Origin: Dugong dugon
Lineage: Eukaryota; Chordata; Mammalia; Sirenia; Dugongidae
Length of the DNA: 64,000 nucleotides
Assembly (NCBI GenBank): GCA_030035585.1
Contig: CM057474.1
Coordinates: 3,900,501-3,964,500 of the forward strand
Direction of reading: 5' to 3'
Position 1 is the stretch's first letter, and each line of letters opens with the position of its first letter. The notes beneath the pieces were generated by a model, which saw only the letters and a list, made by a program, of their open reading frames with translations, ran no database searches and had not been told where the DNA came from. The translations under genes and the position numbers were made by a program. This document shows positions 56,540 to 64,000 of this stretch, one piece after another.

Positions 56540-56810
56540 GTGAATACACTGTGCCTCATTTACTTCTTCAGATTGCATTTAAATGCCCTTCCACCAGGAA
56601 GCCTTCTCTGACCCATTCCTGCCACCCAGGTCTAGGTTTGGTGCCCCCATTGCACTGGGTCCTTACCCGTCGTGCAGGACCTCCCACTCTCCATTTGCTT
56701 GCTGCCATCCTCATTGGACTTGACAGCAGAGGTTCTAGCTGGTTGACTCTTGTGTTCCCAGACTTAGCACAATACCCAGCACATAGAAGATGCTACATTG
56801 AATTGAATTA
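56540..56810 (+). mobile_element. L2 LINE 3' region, sense
   Basis: ccaggaagccttctctgacc, gtctaggtttggtgccccca, tcttgtgttcccagacttag and cacaatacccagcacataga: the canonical L2 3' UTR order. Confidence 0.8.
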
Positions 56811-57048
56811 TGGACAAGGAGACTGAAGTTCAGGATAATGAAACATTTTGCCCAAGGCACTAGAAAGTAAACTCCATGAGACTAAGAACCTGGACCCCCA
56901 TATTCAGTATGGTACCCCCAACATCTAGAAACATACCTGCTACAAGGTGAGTGCTCAAAAATGCGAAATGAATGAATAAAAGTGAGTGGTAGAGCCAGGA
57001 CATAGCCCAAATCTGCAGTAATTCAGTCCTGTGCTCTTTCTATCATGT
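56811..57048 (-). mobile_element. MIR SINE, antisense, split by an L2 fragment
   Basis: The left half (ggacaaggagactgaagttc, cattttgcccaaggcac) and right half (gtggtagagccaggacatag, ctgtgctctttctatcatg) form one antisense MIR. Sense L2 sequence at 56864-56980 sits between (aaactccatgagactaagaa, gtgagtgctcaaaaatgcga). Confidence 0.7.
56864..56980 (+). mobile_element. L2 3' end nested in MIR
   Basis: 117-bp L2 terminus ending gaaatgaatgaataaa, inserted in the MIR at 56811-57048. Both are ancient families, so the nesting is old. Confidence 0.65.
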
Positions 57049-57106
57049 CCAGAGACATGAAAGGCCATTGGAGATATCATTTAAGAATCCCCTACCATGT
57101 GCACAG

Positions 57107-57317
57107 AGTCCCCAGGTGGTGCAAATGTTAATGTACTTGGCTGCTAACCAAAAGGTTAGAAGTTTAACTCCACCGAAAGGTGCTTCAGAAGAAAGGCCTG
57201 GAGAACTACTTCTGCAAAAATCGGCCATTGGAAACGTTATGGAGCACAGTCCTACTCTGACACACATGGGGTTGCCCTGAGTCAGTCAACTGAGCAGCAA
57301 CCTGTTTGATTTTGGCT
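57107..57317 (+). mobile_element. Afrotherian SINE (third subtype) with TSD
   Basis: agtccccaggtggtgcaaat, tgctaaccaaaaggttagaa, gaagaaaggcctggagaact and actctgacacacatggggtt. A 14-bp duplication TACCATGTGCACAG (57093-57106) and TACCACGTGCACAG (57318-57331). Confidence 0.92.
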
Positions 57318-57332
57318 TACCACGTGCACAGC

Positions 57333-57405
57333 TCTGTGTAAGACACTTTTTCATGCACAATCTCATTTAAATCTTCACAGCAGTTCTGTGATCCTTGTTG
57401 TACAA
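57333..57405 (-). mobile_element. MIR fragment, antisense
   Basis: taagacactttttcatgcac and aatcttcacagcagttctgt. Confidence 0.5.
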
Positions 57406-57997
57406 GTCTTTTGTGAAGATCTGTTTACATTTCTCTTGGCTAAATACCTAGGACTATAGAGGAGATATTTAATTTTATAAGAAACTGTCAGTTTTCCAAA
57501 GTGATTATTCTGTTTTACAGTCCTCACAGTCGTCTTGAGAAAGTCCATGTGAGGAAGTCTGAGGTGTACTAGGAAATTAAATCTCCCTTCTCTTGACAGA
57601 AATGTGCTTCATCAGCTAAGAGTACTGGAGACTATCTTGATGTCTTCCCTTGTCTTCCTAAAGGGCCTGCTTGTTCCTGGTTTGTATGCTCTTTGTCTGT
57701 CTTTAGAATCAGCCTGGTTCTGAGCTCATGTCCCACTTCGTTTTGAAGTGCAGTGTTTTTGCAGCTGCAATTTGACATGTAGAATTCAGCCATGCTCGTG
57801 TACATTTACTGATGGCTTAAGATATGAAAGCACTTCTAAAATTGGAAAAAGAGGAATTGCAAAGTAAGTTTTTGAAAGGACACACTTATGTACTGTAAGA
57901 ATCCTTCCTGTTGTCATATGCATGCTTTCTAGCAAAACTGGTTGTAAATTTTATAGAGTATACTATTTATTAGAAGTTTAAGGCATAACCCTGACTT
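57406..57997. other. Unrecognised stretch
   Basis: No repeat or exon recognised. Confidence 0.35.
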
Positions 57998-58011
57998 AAA
58001 ACTTTGGTTGA

Positions 58012-58680
58012 ATCTAGCTCAATTGGCATAACACAGTTTATAAAGAAAATGTTCTACATTCTAACTTGGTGAGTAGCATCTGGGGTCTTAAAAACCTGTG
58101 AGCAGCCATCTAAGATACTCCACTGGTCTCACCCCTTCAGCGGCAAGGGAGAATAAAGAAAACAAGATACAAGGGAAAGATTAGTCCAAAAGACTAAACG
58201 GACCACAGCTACCAAAGCCTCCACCAGACTGAGTCCAGTACAGCTAGATGGTGCCCGGCTACCACCACTGACTGCTCTGACAGGGATCACAATAGAAGGT
58301 CCCAGACAGAGCTGGAGAAAAATGTAGAACAAAATTCTAACTCACAAAAAAAGACCAGACTTACTGGCCTGACAGAGACCGGAGAGCCCCTGGACACCCT
58401 TTTAGCTCAGTAATGAAGACACTCCCGAGGTTCACCCTTCAGCCAAAGATTGGACAGCCCCATAAAACAAAATGCGACTAATGGGGCACAACAGTCCAGG
58501 GACAAGGACTAGAAGGCAGGAGGGGACAGGAAAGCTGGTGATAGGGAACCCAAGGTTGAGAAGGGACAGTGTTGACATGTTTTGGGGTTGTTAACTATTG
58601 TCATAAAACAATATGTGTATTAACTGTTTAATGAGAAACTGCTTGTTCTGTAAACCTTCATCTAAAGTACAATTGAAAAA
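58012..58680 (+). mobile_element. Afrotherian L1 3' UTR, sense, perfect TSD
   Basis: 669-bp 5'-truncated copy: ttggcataacacagtttata, gagtagcatctggggtctta, tagatggtgcccggctacca, gtaaaccttcatctaaagta, ending in A9. A perfect 14-bp duplication AAAACTTTGGTTGA at 57998-58011 and 58681-58694, with TT in front as in the L1 endonuclease site TT/AAAA. Confidence 0.95.
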
Positions 58681-58694
58681 AAAACTTTGGTTGA

Positions 58695-59192
58695 GATAGA
58701 TAGCCAGTTTATTCGGATACTGGACACGGTCCACATATAGCGTTATTTTTCCTGGAGAGGTCATTCCCACTTGCAGTTAAATTTCCCTGTAAAGCATTTT
58801 TCTGGTGTCGGAACTTAGCCACGTCATTGCCACAGCCCTCTCAAGCAACTAAGGAATCCCCTGTGCTTGAGGATTCCCTGAATTGCAATTTCTCTTTTTA
58901 CCTTGATTATCTTTAAAGCTTAATACAGTAGAAAAGAACATTGCAGAAGCAGGGGCTGACAAAAATATAATGTACCACTGATGCAAAATTCCATAGTGGT
59001 TCCAAAAGTAGTAGATTATTTAGTCCCTTAATTATGAACTCAGAAATTCAAAATTTGATATGATACCTATAGTTAAACTATATTATAGCAGAATTAAGGG
59101 GGAAAATGGTATGCTAAGGATGTTGTGAGGATAGAAGAGATGGCTTTCCTCTTCAAGAAAACAGATTTTTTTTATTCTAAACTTACATATTT
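58695..59192. other. Unrecognised stretch
   Basis: No repeat or exon recognised. Confidence 0.35.
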
Positions 59193-59209
59193 AAAAAGTT
59201 GATCATTCA
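59193..59209. repeat. L1 target-site duplication, left
   Basis: AAAAAGTTGATCATTCA preceded by TT; matched exactly at 59994-60010. Confidence 0.95.
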
Positions 59210-59757
59210 GAAGAAAACCAAAGACACAAGGGAAAGATTAGTCATAAGGACTAACGGACCACAACTACCACAGCCTCCACCAGAGTGAGTCCAGCACAAC
59301 TAGATGCTGCCCGGCTACCACCACTGACTGCTCTGCCAGGGAGCACAATAGAAGGTCCCAGACAGAGCTGGAGAAAATGTAGAACAGAATTCTAACTCAC
59401 AAAAAAAGACCAGACTTACTGATGTAGAGAGGCTGGAGAATCCCTGAGAGTATGGCCTGCAGACACCCTTTTAGCTCAGTAACGAAGTCAGTCCTGAGGT
59501 TCACCCTTCAGCCGAAGATTAGACAGGCCCATAAAACAAAATCAGATGCAAGGGGCACACCATCCCAGGGGCAAGGACGAGAAGGCAGGAGGGGACAGGA
59601 AAGCTGGTAATAGGGAACCCAAGGTCGAGAGGGGGAGAGTGTTGACATGTCATGGGATTGGTAACCAATGTCACAAAGTAATATGTGTACTAATTGTTTA
59701 ATGAAAAGCTAGTTCTGTAAACCTTCATCTAAAGTACAATGATGTTAAAAAAAGAAA
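59210..59757 (+). mobile_element. Afrotherian L1 3' UTR, sense
   Basis: Starts within the 3' UTR (aagaaaaccaaagacacaag). It runs tagatgctgcccggctacc, gaaggcaggaggggacagga and taaaccttcatctaaagtac to A7GA3 at 59747-59757. Unlike its neighbour at 58012, the target duplicate does not follow here but 240 bp later. Confidence 0.93.
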
Positions 59758-59868
59758 TGTTATTTGATACTTTAAATAACATTTATGCACAGACAATGAT
59801 AAGTAGAATTTACCCTATTGGAGTTAAGGTTTCTTGAATAAAAATTGTTTTGATTCAAAAAAAAAAAA
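59758..59868 (+). mobile_element. L1 3' transduced segment 1
   Basis: About 100 bp of non-L1 sequence with AATAAA at 59837-59842, followed 15 nt later by A12 (59857-59868). Read as flank of an earlier source L1 copied by read-through transcription. Confidence 0.75.
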
Positions 59869-59993
59869 GAGAGAGTGGCAATTTAGAGAAATTTAAGAAA
59901 CAAAGATCATGTATAAACTAAGTATGCTTCATTCATTTACAGTGCTATTAACATATCATGATCTTCATTATTAAATTACTCATTGCCTTCAAA
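59869..59993 (+). mobile_element. L1 3' transduced segment 2
   Basis: About 122 bp of further non-L1 sequence with ATTAAA at 59970-59975, then a poly(A) from 59991 that merges with the right target duplicate (59994-60010). Confidence 0.75.
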
Positions 59994-60010
59994 AAAAAGT
60001 TGATCATTCA
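59994..60010. repeat. L1 target-site duplication, right
   Basis: AAAAAGTTGATCATTCA, identical to 59193-59209. The leading A bases merge with the preceding poly(A). Confidence 0.95.
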
Positions 60011-60746
60011 AATTGTAAATGATTATTTTTCTAAATGACCATAGATCGTTTTACGTAGAGTTCATCAATGTGTGCAAGTGTTTCTGTTTATTTGTTTTAT
60101 ATTGTTTTGATTTGGTTTTATAGCAATTTACTACATGGAAATAGGTCAGAAGTTTAGGAGCTAATGAGCTTTGAGGATTGATCAAAAATAAAGATGCATA
60201 TATTTATTCTGTAGCTTAAACAAACCAGGTAATTAGCTGCTTGGAATATTTAATATTGGTTAGTTCATGTGTGTCTTCTCATTCCCTCTGGCTTCCCCCG
60301 TGGTAAGAGGGATGCTCCCTTAGTTAAGCGCATTGTTCTGAGCAAAGATCACGCTTGTCCTGACGCCGTGCATAGATAAGTGTATTGGTGCCAGTCGAGT
60401 GAATTGTGATAAAAATGTCACACACTCAGTTGCAGCCAGATTAGATCATGACAAATGTAGTATGTTGCAAGGATGGCAAGAAGATTTCTTGAAAGGGTAT
60501 TTGGAACTTTCCCGTTCTTCAAAAGTCCCTGAGCACTTTGCTCTCATAAATGATTACACTCTGCAGCGGGGGAGAGCGTACCTAATGATGTATGATTAGC
60601 AGTTTGTGACATATTTGGCTTTGTGTTCCCTCGTGACTGAGTTACTCTCAGATGGTACCTTGGGGAGATACAGTAACTCTTTCAGGACCCTAGGATGTGA
60701 TACAGTGAAGTACTTCTTTCAGTACTACATCAATGTTCTAGAACAA
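60011..60746. other. Unrecognised, possibly unique stretch
   Basis: No repeat named. It includes homeodomain-like core gtaattagctg near 60230 and a 66-codon frame at 60399-60599 without a recognisable domain. Candidate for conservation testing. Confidence 0.35.
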
Positions 60747-61275
60747 TGCTGTCCAAAAACATGTATTGCAAGCCACAAATCTGAGACATACATGTAATGT
60801 TAAATTTTCTAGTAGCCACATTTGAAAAGGTAAAAAAAAGGATGAAATTAATTTTAATACTGTATTTTCTTCAATCCACTATGTCTTAAATATTATCATT
60901 TCCGCATGTAATCAATATTAAAAAATTATTAATGAGATATTTGACGTTCTCTTTTAAAAAATAAGCCCTCAAAATCTGCTGTTTATTTTACACTTAGAAA
61001 AAGAAAAAAAACAACCCAGTCACTGTCCAGTTGATTCCGACTCATGGAGACCCCATGTGTTTCAGACTAGAACTGCGCTTCATGGCTGTGATCTTTCAGA
61101 AGTAGATTGCCAGGCCTTTCTGCTGAGGCTCCTCTGGATTGATTCAAACTGCCAACCTTTCAGCTGAGCACTTAACTGTTTGCACCACCCAAGGGTTCCG
61201 AGCACACATCCGTTCAGACTAAGCCACATTTCAGTTATGGCCGGCAGCTGCTTCATCGGACAGCACAGGCCTGGA
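60747..61275. mobile_element. hAT-like DNA transposon, split by a SINE
   Basis: Left end acaatgctgtcc, right end ggacagcaca, AT-rich interior (gaaattaattttaatactg, gagatatttgacgttctc). Same family as 3794-4115. A SINE occupies 61005-61203. Confidence 0.6.
61005..61203 (-). mobile_element. Afrotherian SINE (third subtype), antisense
   Basis: ttgattccgactcatggaga, agaagtagattgccaggcct, ctgccaacctttcagctgag and gtttgcaccacccaagggt. Confidence 0.88.
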
Positions 61276-61439
61276 AGTGTCACCTTATCTCGTGGCCTGG
61301 ACGCTACTCAGTGGGTTTTGTCATGAAGATTCCTAACTTTTTTTCTTAATTTAGAGCCACATTTCACTATCCTTAAGTCTTAAGTTTATTGGAAAGGGAA
61401 GTTTGAATGATTATCAAAGTTAGCACTAAATTATCTACC
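61276..61439. other. Unrecognised linker
   Basis: Nothing recognised. Confidence 0.3.
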
Positions 61440-61620
61440 TGCTAAACCCATTCATTATCTCATTCACTTTTCACAGCGACCCTATGAAGGCAGGCATCTG
61501 TATCCCTATTTAACATGAGAAAATGGAGGCACAGAGAGATTAATTCACCTGCTTGGGGTCACACAGGTAGTAGACAGCAGAGTGAAGATTCGGATCCGAG
61601 TTTGCTGACCCACCTTTAAC
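61440..61620 (-). mobile_element. MIR SINE, antisense
   Basis: ttttcacagcgaccctatga, catgagaaaatggaggcaca, gagagattaattcacctgct and tggggtcacacaggtagtag. Confidence 0.88.
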
Positions 61621-62894
61621 TCTCGGAGCTGAGAAAGGGAAGTGATGGTGGTGGCAATGCTGAGCACATGCTGGTGGTTCTGCTAGGCTACCAGGGACCC
61701 TCAAAGAGCTCAGAATGGAGGTGAACAGAACGGCATCAGGCAGCTGGGAGAGCTGCTAAGTCAGCTTGCGAACCAGCCTGCTTTTCTGAGCGTCCCCAGG
61801 CATGTGCGTCTCTTTCCAGTCAACATTTTGGTTCGTGTTTGTTTAGTGGCCACGTAAGGGTACTTACCCACTAACAGCAGAGAAACACATCCTAGGCATG
61901 TTTACAGATTGCCTGAATTCATAAGCCCCATATTGCTGGATGGGGAGAAGCCACCATTTTCGTTTTACCAGGAGTATGAACAGGGAACTGGAACTGGGAG
62001 TCTCCCAGCTATAGACGTAGGCAAGCAAGCTACCTACCTCTCTTTCTTTGCTGCTCTCAGAGACAGTGCTTTTCATGGAAGGGAAGGAAACCATAGATGG
62101 CTTCTTATCATACTTTCTTTCTAAAAGAAAGCTAAAGAGAAGGGAAATGTTTTGCAGTATAAATGATTAGATGATGTACTATCTCCTGTTGGACGGCTTT
62201 GCTAAGCCACCCTGAGTTTGACAGCATGCTGAGTGTATCAGAAGTCAGCCCTTTCCTTTAGGAGTTGGTTTGGTTTCTCTGTCCAATCTACATAGCAAGT
62301 AGGAGAAGGGGAGGAAGGGACTTGGAGGCTCACTGCCTGCCTCTCTGTAGGTTTGCTTCTGTATTCCAGGGAGACAAACGTTCCAATTAAACCAAAGAGC
62401 AGGACATGCACCTGAGCCATCTGGACATCTGCAGTATAAGAAAAAATGGAAAGAAAGGCTGTAATGGTTTTCCCTGGAACCTAGGCTTCCAAATGCCGAG
62501 GACTTGGAGAAAATGACTTGTTGGGTATGACCCAGAAATATGTTCTTAATCTTTGGTGGGATGGAAACAGTCTACTACTTTAGAAATCCAAAAATTATAC
62601 TCAGTGCCTGAGTGGATTTCTGGAGTTAATATTTGCTGAAATAACCCAAATTGTTATCTGCTCTACAGTCATAAGAACTCATTAAAATAGGAGCAAGGAG
62701 AACTCAAACTAGCATTTCCTGCTTGTCCTGCAGTTCCAGACTCTGAGCCCAGGTTCTATGGTGTCATTCTGGTATAGGCCCTGTCACACCTCAGCTCTGA
62801 CCTGAGTGTTAGGGATTGACCACTTTAAGTTTTAGTGTTCCATGACAGACATTCAGAAGGGTGTGGAGAACATATGAGGAAGAGGACTCGTTTT
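61621..62894. other. Unrecognised, possibly unique stretch
   Basis: 1.3 kb without a repeat I can name and without a recognisable exon. Frames at 61864-62124 lie on both strands and have no known domain. Confidence 0.35.
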
Positions 62895-63060
62895 CTTTTC
62901 ATACATTAAGTCTTTGCTAAGTGCCTGTGTACCGGGTGCTTAGGAGAGACAAAATATATAAGCTATGTCACTGCTTTCCAGGAGCCTCCTGCCTGATTGG
63001 AGAAGTCAGATGTACATCTGAGAAGCAAACTACAACATGATGTAATCAATCTTTGTATTA
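62895..63060 (-). mobile_element. L2 3' end, antisense
   Basis: tgctaagtgcctgtgtaccg, ggtgcttaggagagacaaaa and tgctttccaggagcctcctg resemble an antisense L2 terminus. Confidence 0.5.
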
Positions 63061-63164
63061 CCCTGTCTGACAAGATCTTGGGATTTTATAGACTATTAAA
63101 AAATGTGTTTGAATGGTACTAACAGTTTCTCATTAGTACAAAGGTTCAGTAAAAAGAATATATA

Positions 63165-63320
63165 GACTCTGGAGTCATCCAACCTATTGTCAAAACCCAA
63201 GTCTTACTAGCTATATGACCTCGGACCTAACCTTTTTGAGCTATGGGTATCTTATCTATAAAATAGGAATAGTGAGAGTCCTTATAGGATTATTAAAAAA
63301 TTAAATAATAGAATATATAT
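63165..63320 (+). mobile_element. MIR SINE, sense
   Basis: agactctggagtcatccaac, ctagctatatgacctcggac and tatctataaaataggaatag. Confidence 0.75.
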
Positions 63321-63339
63321 GTGTGGTTTTAAAATGTCC

Positions 63340-64000
63340 ACACATATCTTCTTTACATAAGAATCCTAAATAATATACGTAGATGTCCCTCCCTTTAGGA
63401 AGTGGGGCTTAAACTCCCTTCTCTTTGAGTGTAATCTGGAAAGGAGAAATGCTAACTTTACAGTTGGAGAAACCTGGTAGATACTACCTTAATCAAATGA
63501 TCAAAGTTAACGGCACCAGTGATACGTCATATTGATATGATGTGAAAGGCACCTCACCTCTTTATACTTCCCAAAAACGCAAAACCCCGGTCTAATCATG
63601 AGAAAATACATCAGCCAAATTGAGGAAGATTTACAAAGTACCCGAGCAGCACTCCTCAAAAGGTCCTGAAAAACATGGAAAGACGGAGAAACTGTCACAG
63701 ACCAGTGGAGACTAAGAAGACATGATAACTAAAGTCAGTGTGGTTTCCTGGATTGGATCCTGGAAGAGCAGAAAGAACATTAATGAAAAACAGGTGAAAT
63801 CTGATTAAAGTCTGGAGTTTAGTTAGTAGTAACGGAACAATGTGGCTTCTTAGGTTTGACAAGTATACCACGATAATATGAAATGATAACATTTAGGGAA
63901 ACTGAATCTGAGTTAGGGCTATACAGAAATTCTCCGTGTATTTCCTTTGTAACTTTTCTGTGAATCTAAAATTATTCCAAATATTAAGTTTATATTTTTA
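63340..64000 (+). mobile_element. Old L1M 3' UTR, sense, reaching the window edge
   Basis: tatgatgtgaaaggcacctc, gtctaatcatgagaaaatac, tggattggatcctggaagag, taaagtctggagtttagtta and aatctaaaattattccaaat. Same segment as 28790-29625. Confidence 0.8.

Noticed and set aside
4699-61203. tRNA genes at A-box/B-box-like motifs
   Set aside because: The motifs are in SINE heads with no cloverleaf, so they are SINE promoters and not tRNA genes.
1-64000. CRISPR array, operon, or bacterial/phage content
   Set aside because: No regularly spaced identical repeats, no dense long reading frames; repeat content is entirely mammalian.

Overview
This window is mammalian nuclear DNA from an afrotherian, most likely a paenungulate (elephant, manatee or hyrax lineage). 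The main evidence is about 20 copies of the tRNA-derived afrotherian SINE (AfroSINE type), BovB/RTE LINE fragments with the matching RTE-derived short elements, and several young L1 3' ends with the lineage-specific 3' UTR. Background elements found in all placentals are also present: MIR, L2, MaLR (MLT1-like) LTRs, hAT-Charlie transposons and old L1M. I recognise no exon of a functional gene, no RNA gene, no CpG-island promoter and no CRISPR array. The window reads as intergenic or intronic DNA, and its content is the layered record of retrotransposition.

Layout. 0-9.3 kb: old L2 split by a MaLR LTR, single SINEs and two RTE-derived short elements in otherwise unrecognised DNA. 9.3-15 kb: an old L1/HAL1-like 5' half (10.88-14.93 kb) disturbed by a second copy of a segment found 1.8 kb upstream, by a degenerate GC-rich tandem repeat, and by an internal RTE fragment between 106-bp direct repeats. 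15-17.7 kb: mostly unrecognised. 17.7-26.4 kb: dense nested repeats (old L1 with SINE and MLT1 inside, a second LTR with a SINE inside, L1 and RTE fragments). 26.4-28.8 kb: AT-rich and unrecognised. 28.8-42.6 kb: L1M, hAT, MaLR, L2, MIR, two younger L1 3' ends, an L1 ORF2 patchwork and a promoter-like module. 42.6-50.2 kb: scattered SINEs, MIR, MLT1 and unrecognised DNA. 50.2-53.2 kb: two SINEs side by side at one target site, each split by an L1. 53.2-57 kb: unrecognised DNA with a locally GC-rich stretch, then L2 and MIR. 58-60 kb: two young 5'-truncated L1s with clean target-site duplications; the second carries two successive 3' transductions. 60-64 kb: unrecognised DNA, a hAT-like element split by a SINE, MIR, L2 and L1M.

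Family names are from memory of consensus sequences and no repeat search was run. Boundaries backed by target-site duplications are exact; others may be off by tens of bases. The 'unrecognised' stretches are the likeliest places for conserved non-coding elements, which cannot be tested without an alignment.
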